Shown here: positions 25,245-33,462 of the stretch, piece by piece
How the letters are laid out: every line of letters starts with the position of its first letter
Numbering within the stretch: position 1 is the stretch's first letter
Source: Pyruvatibacter sp.
GTDB taxonomy: Bacteria; Pseudomonadota; Alphaproteobacteria; CGMCC-115125
Length of the DNA stretch: 64,000 nt
Assembly (NCBI RefSeq): GCF_040219635.1
Contig: NZ_JAVJSC010000001.1
Location: 1-64,000, forward strand
Direction of reading: 5' to 3'
The notes under the pieces: model-generated
Told to the model about the DNA's origin: nothing
The model's database searches: none
The model's input: only the letters and a program-made list of their open reading frames with translations
Translations under genes and position numbers: made by a program

Positions 25245-25714
25245 GCGGGTGTTCCTTCTGCAGCGGCGGCAGGTGCGCGCTCTTCACGGTCGCCCCTTGG
25301 CCGGTCATCGCGAGGCTTGTCGTCACGATCACCACCACGCGGGCGATCATCACGATCACGGCCACCACGGCCACCACGACGGTCGTCACGACCGCGCGAC
25401 TGCATCATGGCTGACGGGCCTTCCTCGTGCTCTTCGACGCGCAGCGTGATGAACCGCAGAATGTCGTCATGCAGACGCATCTGGCGTTCCATCTCAGCAA
25501 CCGCGTCATGCGGCGCATCGATGTTGAGCAGGGTGTAGTGACCCTTGCGGTTTTTCTTCACTTTGTAGGCGAGGGTCTTGATGCCCCAGTACTCTGATTT
25601 TGCAACCGAGCCGCCATTGCTTTCCAGCACGGTCTTGAACTCCTCGGTGAGGGCCTCAACCTGCTGCGCCGACACATCCTGTCGGGCAATAAATACGTGT
25701 TCGTAAAGCGCCAT
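25241..25714 (-). CDS. rpsF: 30S ribosomal protein S6 with charged Arg/Asp/Gly tail
   Basis: The platform protein that pairs with S18. From ATG 25714 (MALYEHVFIARQDVS) the product is 157 residues. The ferredoxin-like S6 fold covers residues 1-95, followed by a ~40-residue tail of repeated Arg-Asp-Asp-Arg and Gly-Gly-Arg units, then an Ala-rich end. The frame is open another 121 codons upstream, but those residues are not S6-like. GGGGAG lies about 11 nt before ATG 25714. First gene of the - strand run that extends to the SDR gene. Confidence 0.97.
   Translation of the reverse strand: MALYEHVFIARQDVSAQQVEALTEEFKTVLESNGGSVAKSEYWGIKTLAYKVKKNRKGHYTLLNIDAPHDAVAEMERQMRLHDDILRFITLRVEEHEEGPSAMMQSRGRDDRRGGRGGRDRDDRPRGGDRDDKPRDDRPRGDREERAPAAAAEGTPA
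25277..25399. repeat. Low-complexity repeats encoding the RpsF tail
   Basis: Degenerate short repeats of the type CGTGATGA/CGTCACGA encode the RD/RG-rich residues about 106-146 of S6. They lie inside the coding frame. Units are irregular and have no unique spacers. Confidence 0.6.
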
Positions 25715-26066
25715 GAAAATGGGCTCCCCTAACAAATCCGCCGATCCGGGCGCGAAGCCCCGTTCTTCGTCTGGAGATGGGGACATCTCCGTCATGACGA
25801 ACCGGGCGGGAACACTGGAAAACCGTTGTGCCAAGCACGTAATCTGGTGTGCAAACAGGCAAGCGCTAAAGCGCCGTTCCTTCAGCCCCCGGCTCCGGAC
25901 CTTGAGCGAAGCGGGGGAAATACGTGAAGTAGCGCCTGAAAGCAAGCCCACTTGGCACCGGCGGACCAAGGCGCGCGACCTTGACTCATATGGTCTGCCC
26001 GGTGTCTCTCCGGGGAAACGCTTTCCAAAGCGACGAGTCGAGGAACCGGCAGGCGAGGAGCCAAGT
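25715..26066. promoter_or_regulatory. Divergent spacer between rpsF and fabD
   Basis: 352 nt that must carry the promoters of the ribosomal operon (-) and the fatty-acid cluster (+). A 7 bp inverted repeat GGAGATG/CATCTCC (25773-25779, 25784-25790) with a 4 nt loop lies 59-76 nt ahead of the rpsF start, where S6:S18-binding mRNA leaders occur in many bacteria. No consensus -35/-10 pair is convincing on either strand. The open frames that cross it do not look like genes. Confidence 0.4.
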
Positions 26067-27029
26067 ATGAGCGACACCCCAACCCGCGCATTTACCTTTC
26101 CCGGACAGGGCGCTCAGGCCGTTGGAATGGGCAGAGAACTGGCTGAATCGTTTGCCCCGGCAAAAGCTGTTTTTGACGAAGTGGACGAAGCGCTGGGCCT
26201 GAAGCTCACATCAATCATGTGGGACGGCCCGGAAGAAGATCTGACCCTGACCATGAACACCCAGCCCGCGCTCATGGCCGTGTCGATGGCATTTTTCCGG
26301 GTACTTGAAGCCGAAGTGGGCCTCGACCTCTCCAAGCACGCTAAATTTGTGGCAGGGCATTCGCTTGGCGAATACTCGGCCCTGTGTGCGGCGGGATCGC
26401 TGGACCTGACGACAACCGCCCGCCTGCTGCGGTTGCGCGGTGAGGCCATGCAACGCGCGGTGCCCGCAGGCAAGGGCGCGATGGCGGCAACGCTTGGACT
26501 GGCAAACGAAAAGGTCGCGGAAGCCGTTGCCGCTGCAGCTGCTGAAACCGGTGAGCCTGTGAGCGTCGCCAACGACAATGCAGACGGTCAGGTGGTTATT
26601 TCGGGCTCCAAAGCAGGTGTTGACCGCGCCTGTGAACTGGCCAAGGAAGCTGGTGCCAAGCGCGCCATGCCACTGGCCGTGTCAGCACCGTTTCACTCTT
26701 CGTTGATGCAGGCCGCCGCCGATGAAATGGCTGATGCCCTCAAGGACGTTGAGATCGCCGCCCCCAGTGTGCCAGTGGTGGCGAATGTGCGGGCAGAAGC
26801 CGTCAGCGATGCTGAGATACTCCGTACGCTCCTCGTGGAACAGATTACCGGTCAGGTCCGCTGGCGTGAAAGCGTCATCTATATGCGCGATCAGGGCGTC
26901 AGCGAACTGGTGGAGTGTGGCTCCGGCAAGGTGTTGACGGGCCTGACCAAGTGGATCGACAAATCCATCAAAGGTCAGACCATCAATTCGGTGGACGCCG
27001 TACGCGCGCTCGCGGAAGCTGGCCTTTAA
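26067..27029 (+). CDS. fabD: Malonyl-CoA:ACP transacylase
   Basis: Loads malonyl groups onto acyl carrier protein for type II fatty-acid synthesis. The 320-residue product has FPGQGAQAVGMG (11-22), the nucleophile Ser99 in AGHSLGEYSAL and the active-site His210 in SAPFHSSLM. ATG 26067 is preceded by GAGGAG at a good distance; the long open frame upstream of it is non-homologous. First gene of the + strand fabD-fabG-acpP-fabF cluster, 51 nt before fabG. Confidence 0.97.
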   Translation: MSDTPTRAFTFPGQGAQAVGMGRELAESFAPAKAVFDEVDEALGLKLTSIMWDGPEEDLTLTMNTQPALMAVSMAFFRVLEAEVGLDLSKHAKFVAGHSLGEYSALCAAGSLDLTTTARLLRLRGEAMQRAVPAGKGAMAATLGLANEKVAEAVAAAAAETGEPVSVANDNADGQVVISGSKAGVDRACELAKEAGAKRAMPLAVSAPFHSSLMQAAADEMADALKDVEIAAPSVPVVANVRAEAVSDAEILRTLLVEQITGQVRWRESVIYMRDQGVSELVECGSGKVLTGLTKWIDKSIKGQTINSVDAVRALAEAGL

Positions 27030-27080
27030 GCCGCAAACCCAGACCCGACACCATTCAGAAGAACAACCGGAGTTTTCGCG

Positions 27081-27818
27081 ATGTTTGACCTCACCGGCAA
27101 GACAGCCCTTGTGACCGGCGCAACCGGCGGCATCGGCGGGGCCATTGCACAGTCTTTGCACGCCCAAGGGGCCACCGTGGCCCTCTCCGGCACCCGTGAA
27201 AACGTGCTGGCAGATGTGGCATCAGACCTTGGAGACCGCACTCATGTGCTGCCCTGCAATCTCAGTGACCTTGAGGCGGTGGACGCGCTGGCCAAACAGG
27301 CCGAAGAGGCGATGGGGCAGGTGGATATTCTGGTCAACAATGCCGGCATCACTCGCGACAACATTTTCATGCGCATGAAAAATGATGAGTGGGACCAGGT
27401 GATTGCGGTCAACCTGACAGCAGCTTTCCGATTATCGCGCGGGCTGATGCGCGGCATGATGAAACGCCGCTGGGGCCGCATTGTCGGCATTACGTCCGTG
27501 GTGGGCGTGATGGGCAATCCGGGGCAGGCCAACTATGCGGCCGCCAAGGCGGGCATGATAGGCATGTCCAAATCAATGGCGCAGGAAGTGGCCAGCCGCG
27601 GCATCACCGTAAACTGTGTGGCGCCCGGTTTCATCCAGACCGCCATGACGGACGTTCTCGACGACAAGCAGAAAGAAACCATTTCGACGATGATTCCCGC
27701 AGGCCGTCTTGGCACCTCGCAGGAAATTGCCGCCGCCACGCTTTATCTTGCCAGTGAAGAAGCAGCCTACGTGACCGGCCAGACCATTCACGTGAACGGT
27801 GGTATGGCCATGATTTAG
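27081..27818 (+). CDS. fabG: 3-oxoacyl-ACP reductase
   Basis: The NADPH-dependent keto-reduction step of fatty-acid elongation. The 245-residue SDR has cofactor loop TGATGGIGG (12-20), NNAG (86-89) and catalytic Ser139, Tyr152 and Lys156 (NYAAAKAG). Length and position between fabD and acpP identify it as FabG rather than a generic SDR. 224 nt with no gene follow; they hold a TTGACT sequence at 27862-27867, but no good -10 was found at standard spacing. Confidence 0.96.
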   Translation: MFDLTGKTALVTGATGGIGGAIAQSLHAQGATVALSGTRENVLADVASDLGDRTHVLPCNLSDLEAVDALAKQAEEAMGQVDILVNNAGITRDNIFMRMKNDEWDQVIAVNLTAAFRLSRGLMRGMMKRRWGRIVGITSVVGVMGNPGQANYAAAKAGMIGMSKSMAQEVASRGITVNCVAPGFIQTAMTDVLDDKQKETISTMIPAGRLGTSQEIAAATLYLASEEAAYVTGQTIHVNGGMAMI

Positions 27819-28042
27819 CCTTGATACGTGGCATGTTCCACGGTCAGGATACCCGTAATTGTTGACTTTTTATGCGCGTATTGCCTCCCATTGCCCTATG
27901 GCCTGCAATCTGGTCAAAGGAATATGAGTATGGTACCAAGCGACCGCTTTTATGAATTATGGCGGGCGGCGCGAGCCGACAGTACAAGCCCCAGATCAAG
28001 CCTCCGCAGGCTGGTCGCATACAATGAGCTGAGAGAAGAAAT

Positions 28043-28282
28043 ATGAGTGACATCGCAGAGAGCGTGAAAAAGATCGTCGTTGAACACCTCGGCGTCGAAG
28101 CCGACAAGGTCACCGAAAATGCCAGCTTCATCGACGATCTGGGCGCCGACAGCCTGGACACGGTGGAACTCGTGATGGCATTTGAGGAAGAGTTTGAAGT
28201 TGAAATCCCCGACGACGCCGCCGAAACCATTCTGACGGTTGGCGATGCGATCAACTTCATCAAGGCAAACGCCAGCAGCTAG
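28043..28282 (+). CDS. acpP: Acyl carrier protein
   Basis: The 79-residue acidic carrier for fatty-acid intermediates. The 4'-phosphopantetheine attachment site is Ser37 in the DLGADSLDTVEL motif, and the helix-2/3 region VMAFEEEFEVEIPD is standard. A purine-rich GAGAGAAG ribosome site precedes the ATG. A hairpin between acpP and fabF probably sets its mRNA apart from downstream genes, in keeping with its usual very high expression. Confidence 0.98.
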   Translation: MSDIAESVKKIVVEHLGVEADKVTENASFIDDLGADSLDTVELVMAFEEEFEVEIPDDAAETILTVGDAINFIKANASS

Positions 28283-28310
28283 GCTGTGGGCGGCAAATTT
28301 TGCGTGTTTT

Positions 28311-28344
28311 GACGGGCGGACATGTTTTGGCATGTTCGTCCGTC
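28311..28344 (+). terminator. Hairpin terminator or attenuator after acpP
   Basis: A 14 bp stem with two G-U pairs, GACGGGCGGACATG (28311-28324) with CATGTTCGTCCGTC (28331-28344), and loop TTTTGG. It is followed by TTGCTATC, a weak T-tract. It starts 29 nt after the acpP stop and ends 70 nt before fabF. Confidence 0.6.
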
Positions 28345-28414
28345 TTGCTATCTAATAGGCCGTCGTCGGGCATACTGGCTGCAGGCGCTGAAAAAAGAGT
28401 ATCGGGAGAGCACC

Positions 28415-29689
28415 ATGGTTGAACTGAGACGGGCCGTTGTAACCGGGCTGGGACTGGTAACGCCCCTTGGAACCGGCGTTGACGCTACATGGTCGCGGCT
28501 TCTTGATGGCCAGTCGGGCGCCGGGCCAATCACACGCTTTGATGCCTCCGGCTATCCCTGCCAGATCGCCTGCGAAGTAAAGCGCGGCGATGGCACAGAT
28601 GGCACGTTCAATGCCGACGACTGGGTGGACCCCAAAGAACAAAAGCGCATGGATCCGTTCATCATCTATTCGCAGGCGGCCGCCAAGCAGGCGCTGGATG
28701 ATGCCAACTGGCACCCTGAAAGCTACGAAGATCAGATTCGTTCCGGCGTGATTATAGGCTCAGGCATTGGCGGACTTCCCGGCATTGAAGAAGGCGCGCT
28801 GACGCTGCACAACAAAGGCCTGCGCCGCCTGTCGCCTTTTTTCATCCCCGGCCGCCTCATCAACCTGACATCGGGCTATGCCTCCATCCGCTGGGGCCTT
28901 AAAGGACCAAACCACTCGGTCGTCACAGCCTGTTCCACCGGAGCGCACGCCATCGGTGATGCGGCGCGGATGATCATGCTGGGCGATGCGGACGTCATGC
29001 TGGCGGGCGGTGCGGAAAGCGCCATCTCACCGCTTGGCATCGGCGGGTTTTGTGCCTGCCGCGCACTTTCCACCGGCTTCAACGACACACCGGAAAAGGG
29101 CTCGCGCCCCTACGACAAAGACCGCGACGGCTTTGTCATGGGAGAGGGCGCGGGCGTTGTTGTGGTTGAAGACTACGAACATGCCAAGGCTCGCGGTGCC
29201 AAAATCTATGCCGAAATTGTCGGCTACGGTATGTCCGGCGACGCGTACCATATTACCGCGCCCGCGGAAGACGGCGACGGTGCGTACCGCTCCATGCGCA
29301 TGGCCATTGAGCGCGCAGGCATTTCGCCAGACGAGATCGACTATGTGAATGCTCACGGCACCTCCACGCCGTTGGGCGATGAAATTGAACTGCGCGCGGT
29401 TGAGCGCCTGTTCGGCAACGAGCAGCCGGATGTTTCCATGTCGTCCACAAAATCGGCCGTCGGCCATTTGCTTGGTGCTGCCGGTGCCGTCGAGGCGATT
29501 TTCTCGATGCTGGCCATCCGCGACAACGTCGTGCCGCCAACAATCAACCTTGATAATCCATCCGTTGAAACCGCCCTTGATCTGGTGGCCAACACCAAAA
29601 AAGAGAAGGAAGTGAACATCGCGCTGTCCAATTCCTTCGGCTTTGGCGGCACAAATGCTTCACTCGTCTTTAAGGCTGTTGAGGCATAA
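28415..29689 (+). CDS. fabF: Beta-ketoacyl-ACP synthase II
   Basis: Elongates acyl-ACP by Claisen condensation with malonyl-ACP. The 424-residue thiolase-fold protein has nucleophile Cys173 (VTACSTGAHAIG), first His in NAHGTSTPLGD, second His in SAVGHLLGAAGA, and NSFGFGGTNASLVF at the C-terminus. ATG 28415 has GGGAG 7 nt upstream; the earlier in-frame starts run through the acpP terminator region and are rejected. acpP-fabF-mltG order is typical of alphaproteobacteria. Confidence 0.96.
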   Translation: MVELRRAVVTGLGLVTPLGTGVDATWSRLLDGQSGAGPITRFDASGYPCQIACEVKRGDGTDGTFNADDWVDPKEQKRMDPFIIYSQAAAKQALDDANWHPESYEDQIRSGVIIGSGIGGLPGIEEGALTLHNKGLRRLSPFFIPGRLINLTSGYASIRWGLKGPNHSVVTACSTGAHAIGDAARMIMLGDADVMLAGGAESAISPLGIGGFCACRALSTGFNDTPEKGSRPYDKDRDGFVMGEGAGVVVVEDYEHAKARGAKIYAEIVGYGMSGDAYHITAPAEDGDGAYRSMRMAIERAGISPDEIDYVNAHGTSTPLGDEIELRAVERLFGNEQPDVSMSSTKSAVGHLLGAAGAVEAIFSMLAIRDNVVPPTINLDNPSVETALDLVANTKKEKEVNIALSNSFGFGGTNASLVFKAVEA

Positions 29690-29738
29690 AAAGACAACGG
29701 CACCTCAGACCTTAGATCACTAAGATGGCACGGCGCGC

Positions 29739-30800
29739 ATGAACGAAATGCCTGACAGCGAAAACGGCCCCACTGGCACTGAGCCTCGCGTAAAAGGTCG
29801 CAAGCGCCGCGCTGCGGCACGGGGCATCGCATTTTTCGTGGTCGCGTTTGTTGTGGCGCTGGCGATTGTTGGCACGCCCATGTGGCTGGCCTGGCGTGGC
29901 TTTACCGGACCCAGCGAAATCCCTGACCGGACAACGGTACTCATTGAAGAAGGCTCAGGCCTTAACCGCATTGCCAGCCAGCTCGAGAGTGAAGGGCTTG
30001 TGGCCAATGCGCTGATGTTCCGCGCGGGCGTTGAGCTGCACCGCAAATCGTCAGCGCTCAAGGCCGGTGAATACGAAATCCCGCGTCACGCCAGTATGCG
30101 CCAGATCATGCGTATTCTCGTGGATGGAAAACCCATTCTGCATCCCATCACGCTGTGGGAGGGCATGACCTCCTGGGAGATCGTCGAGCATCTCAAGCTC
30201 CAACCCGTCCTTACCGGCATAGTGCCGTTTGTGCCTGCTGAGGGAACACTTCTTCCCGAAACATATCTGGTCACGCGCGGCACGTCCCGGCAGGAGGTGA
30301 TTGACCGTATGCAGCGCGCGCAGGCAAAGGTCATTGAGGAATTGTGGCCCAACCGCGCCGAAGGGTTGCCATTTTCCACGGTCGAGGAAGCGCTGATTCT
30401 GGCGTCGATCGTTGAGAAGGAAACCGGGCAGGGCGATGAGCGTCCCAAGGCTGCCAGCGTGTTCATCAACCGGCTCAATCTGGGTATGCGTCTTCAGTCC
30501 GATCCTACCATCATCTATGGCATAACCATGGGACAGGGGGCGCTGGGCCGCCGCATCCGCCGCTCTGAGCTTGATGGCGTAACGCCGTACAACACCTATC
30601 AGATTGACGGTCTGCCACCCACGCCCATCGCCAACCCAGGCGAGGCATCCATTGCGGCTGTGCTGAACCCGGCGGACACTGAGTATCTGTTCTTTGTGGC
30701 TGACGGTACTGGCGGTCACGCATTTGCCCGCACCAACCGCGAGCACGCAAACAATGTGCGGGCATGGCGACAGATACAGCGCGAGCGCGGACTGCGCTAA
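29739..30800 (+). CDS. mltG: Endolytic murein transglycosylase MltG
   Basis: Cleaves nascent glycan strands in the inner membrane, setting chain length. The 353-residue protein has a basic N-terminus (RKRRAAARG), one membrane helix (about 29-49), a LysM-like region and the YceG catalytic domain with Glu226 in LASIVEKETG; PSDPT-type substrate-loop residues appear as LQSDPTIIYG. It starts 49 nt after fabF and ends 9 nt before yicC, so the three genes are likely co-transcribed. Confidence 0.93.
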   Translation: MNEMPDSENGPTGTEPRVKGRKRRAAARGIAFFVVAFVVALAIVGTPMWLAWRGFTGPSEIPDRTTVLIEEGSGLNRIASQLESEGLVANALMFRAGVELHRKSSALKAGEYEIPRHASMRQIMRILVDGKPILHPITLWEGMTSWEIVEHLKLQPVLTGIVPFVPAEGTLLPETYLVTRGTSRQEVIDRMQRAQAKVIEELWPNRAEGLPFSTVEEALILASIVEKETGQGDERPKAASVFINRLNLGMRLQSDPTIIYGITMGQGALGRRIRRSELDGVTPYNTYQIDGLPPTPIANPGEASIAAVLNPADTEYLFFVADGTGGHAFARTNREHANNVRAWRQIQRERGLR

Positions 30801-30809
30801 GGTGCGGCC

Positions 30810-31712
30810 ATGACACTCAAAAGCATGACGGGATTCGGCCGTGCCGAAGGCGCCCGCACCAACAGCTTAGGCGACCAGTGGCAGTGGCATTGGGAAATCA
30901 AAACCGTCAACGCACGCGGCCTCGACATCCGCCTGCGGATGCCACCTGGCCTGGATGCTGTCGAGCGCGATGTACGCAAGGCGCTGCAGACCGCCCTCAG
31001 GCGCGGCGCTTGCCAGGTCGCGCTGACCCTTGAACGGTCGAGCGATACAGCGCAGGTGCGCGTCAACGAGGAGCTTGCCGCGCGCCTGACAACAGACCTA
31101 CAGGCGCTGGCCCATAAACTTGGCACGCCCTCGCCAACGCTTGATGCAGTGCTATCTATCCGAGGCGTTGTGGAAGTTGCCGAAGAGCCGGTTGATGAAA
31201 CCGAAGCAGCGGCACGCGAGGCGGCCATTACAAAGTCCTTTGGCGACGCTGTTGAGAGTCTGCTCACATCGCGCACCGACGAAGGCAACAAGCTACACGC
31301 CGTGCTCGAAGCAGTGTTGCTGGAAACCGAAACGCTGGTAAACCGCGCTGCTGATCTGGCTGCCACAACACCCCAAGAGCTTCAGGCGCGCCTTGAGGAA
31401 CAGGTGCACGCGCTGTTGGCAGACAGGGCCGAGATGCCCGCAGACCGCATCATTCAGGAAGTGGCGCTGCTGGCTGGCAAGGCCGACATCCGAGAGGAAC
31501 TTGACCGCCTGCGTGCCCACATCACGCAGGCCCGTGACCTCTTGGCCAGCGGCGAAGCGGTTGGCCGCAAACTTGATTTTCTGGCGCAGGAGTTCAACCG
31601 TGAAGCGAACACCCTGTGTTCCAAATCATCCAACAGCGAGTTGACGCGGATCGGCCTTGATATGAAGGCGGCCATCGAACAGTTGCGCGAACAGGTGCAA
31701 AACGTTGAGTGA
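30810..31712 (+). CDS. yicC: YicC/YloC family endoribonuclease
   Basis: A 300-residue protein of the YicC family, which in E. coli and Bacillus has endoribonuclease activity and affects small-RNA turnover. The invariant start MTLKSMTGFGRAEG and C-terminal DUF1732 segment (RKLDFLAQEFNREANTLCSK) are both present. Its last 8 nt overlap the TTG start of gmk, linking the two translationally; yicC-gmk pairing is widely conserved. Confidence 0.92.
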   Translation: MTLKSMTGFGRAEGARTNSLGDQWQWHWEIKTVNARGLDIRLRMPPGLDAVERDVRKALQTALRRGACQVALTLERSSDTAQVRVNEELAARLTTDLQALAHKLGTPSPTLDAVLSIRGVVEVAEEPVDETEAAAREAAITKSFGDAVESLLTSRTDEGNKLHAVLEAVLLETETLVNRAADLAATTPQELQARLEEQVHALLADRAEMPADRIIQEVALLAGKADIREELDRLRAHITQARDLLASGEAVGRKLDFLAQEFNREANTLCSKSSNSELTRIGLDMKAAIEQLREQVQNVE

Positions 31713-32343
31713 TCTTTCCATCAAACGCCGCGGGCTGATGTTTGTCATGTCGTCGCCGTCAGGGGCGGGTAAAACAACGCTCTCACGTGGCCTGCTTGAA
31801 ACCGACGACGAAATTTTCATGTCCGTTTCCGCAACAACACGCCTGCCACGGCCCGGCGAGGTTGACGGCAAGGACTACTTTTTCGTCAGCGTCGAAGAGT
31901 TCGGCCTGATGGTGAACAGGTCAGAGTTTCTGGAACATGCAAAGGTGTTCGGGAACTACTACGGCACGCCACGCGCGCCGGTTGAAACAGCGTTGAGTTC
32001 GGGCCGTGATGTGCTGTTTGATATTGATTGGCAGGGCACCCAGCAGCTCAAGCAGAATGCCGGAGCAGACGTTGTGAGCATCTTCATTTTGCCACCGTCA
32101 ACGCAGGAGCTTGAGCGCCGCCTCCATGCCCGCGCGCAGGACAGTGCCGAAGTTGTGGCAGGTCGCATGGCCAAGGCCGCTGACGAAATGAGCCATTGGG
32201 CTGAGTATGATTACATCATCGTCAACCAGGATGTGACCCAAAGCGCCGCACAGGTGCGGGCGATCCTTGACGCGGAACGCCTGAAACGCCCGCGCCAGAC
32301 CGGCCTTGACGGCTTTGTAAAAGGCCTGCGTGAAGGCCTTTAG
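31705..32343 (+). CDS. gmk: Guanylate kinase
   Basis: Phosphorylates GMP to GDP. The 212-residue product has P-loop SSPSGAGKTT (16-25), the GMP-binding SATTRLPRPGEVDGKDYFF block and the lid region ending in NQDVTQSA. TTG 31705 is the only start that keeps the full N-terminus and overlaps the yicC end. Together with guaB, guaA and ndk in this window it completes IMP-to-GTP conversion. The last 24 nt contain an inverted repeat that may serve the convergent gene as terminator. Confidence 0.96.
   Translation: MSDLSIKRRGLMFVMSSPSGAGKTTLSRGLLETDDEIFMSVSATTRLPRPGEVDGKDYFFVSVEEFGLMVNRSEFLEHAKVFGNYYGTPRAPVETALSSGRDVLFDIDWQGTQQLKQNAGADVVSIFILPPSTQELERRLHARAQDSAEVVAGRMAKAADEMSHWAEYDYIIVNQDVTQSAAQVRAILDAERLKRPRQTGLDGFVKGLREGL
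32319..32341 (-). terminator. Possible terminator for the ADH pair inside the gmk 3' end
   Basis: AAAGGCC (32320-32326) and GGCCTTT (32335-32341) form a 7 bp stem with an 8 nt loop. On the - strand the stem runs into TTTT, 12 nt beyond the Zn-dehydrogenase stop. On the + strand the T run is only three, so use by gmk is less likely. Confidence 0.4.
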
Positions 32344-32352
32344 AAAGTGCCT

Positions 32353-33402
32353 TTAGGGCACCAGCACCACGCGACCCAAAACGGACCCCTGACGCAGATC
32401 CTCGAGCGACTGTGTGGCTTTATCCATGCCGCGTTCTTCAACGGGGATCGGGTCAACCTTGCCCGCACGCACCAGCTCCATCATGTCAGCCGCCTCCTGC
32501 GGCGAGCCCACAAAGGAGCCTGCAATCGTAAGAGCGCGCATGGGGAACATCGGGATAGGCATGGCAAAACCACCGCCAAACAGACCAACGACCACAACCT
32601 GCCCGCCTTTGCGCACAACCGATGAGGCAAACGCCAGGGACGATTCAGAGCCGACAAAATCAATCGCGGCATAGGCACCGCCATTGGTATCAGCAATAAC
32701 CTGCTGGACAGCACCTTCATCCTTGGGGTTGTACACAGCCGCCGCGCCGGCACCCTGTGCCGCCTGCAGCTTGCCCGCATCCACGTCCGCCGCAAGCGGA
32801 GCTGAGGACAACAGCGCGCGGGCAAATTGAATGCCCATCATGCCAACGCCGCCGCACCCGACAATCACCACCTTGTCGTCGGGGCCGGGATCACCTATCC
32901 GCTTGATGGCGGAATAGGCCGTGAGGCCGGAACACATATAGGTGGCCGCCAAACCTTCCGTCACACCGGTGCGATCCAGCAGATACTTCTGGTCCGGAAC
33001 CAGCACATGAGTTGCAAAACCGCCGGCCACATTGATGCCAAGCTGGCGCGGCTTGTTGCAATAGTGTTCGTCGCCACGTTCACAGGTGGGGCACTCACCG
33101 CAGCCGATCCACGGATACACCACGTAGTCGTCGCCTAGCTTGATGCCCTCCACGTCAGGGCCAACAGCTTCCACCACGCCTTCAATCTCATGGCCGAGGG
33201 TAAACGGCAGTTTGCGACCACCCTTCACGTCAAGCTTGTTACCACCGCCCATATCGAAGTAGCCGTCATGCAGGTGCACATCTGAGTGGCAGACACCACA
33301 ATGAGACACTTTGATGAGCACTTCGCGGCCCTGCGGCTGCGGTGTGTCCGAGGTGGTTTCTTCAAGTGCTTCGCCATAGGTGACGATTGACTGGCTCTTC
33401 AT
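32353..33402 (-). CDS. Zinc-dependent alcohol dehydrogenase (MDR family)
   Basis: A medium-chain NAD(P)-dependent alcohol dehydrogenase of 349 residues; substrate unknown. Catalytic zinc ligands are Cys38 (CGVCHSD), His71 and Glu72 (LGHEIEG); the structural zinc lobe is complete with Cys101, 104, 107 and 115 (IGCGECPTCERGDEHYC). The Rossmann motif is VGCGGVGMMG. It lies 60 nt behind the iron-type dehydrogenase on the same strand, so the two may form a unit oxidising alcohols or reducing aldehydes. An aldehyde dehydrogenase is not adjacent. Confidence 0.88.
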   Translation of the reverse strand: MKSQSIVTYGEALEETTSDTPQPQGREVLIKVSHCGVCHSDVHLHDGYFDMGGGNKLDVKGGRKLPFTLGHEIEGVVEAVGPDVEGIKLGDDYVVYPWIGCGECPTCERGDEHYCNKPRQLGINVAGGFATHVLVPDQKYLLDRTGVTEGLAATYMCSGLTAYSAIKRIGDPGPDDKVVIVGCGGVGMMGIQFARALLSSAPLAADVDAGKLQAAQGAGAAAVYNPKDEGAVQQVIADTNGGAYAAIDFVGSESSLAFASSVVRKGGQVVVVGLFGGGFAMPIPMFPMRALTIAGSFVGSPQEAADMMELVRAGKVDPIPVEERGMDKATQSLEDLRQGSVLGRVVLVP

Positions 33403-33462
33403 GGCAGGTAACTCCTTGGCAACGGATGGTGTGTGTCGGCGGCGGGCAGGGCGTGGCTGGCT

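Noticed and set aside
25277..25399. Possible CRISPR-like or satellite repeat
   Set aside because: The units are irregular, very short, lack spacers and lie in frame in rpsF as an RD/RG-rich coding tail.
27828..28046. Possible small gene between fabG and acpP (72 codons)
   Set aside because: No ribosome site, no resemblance to a family, and it runs into the acpP start; more likely acpP promoter and leader.
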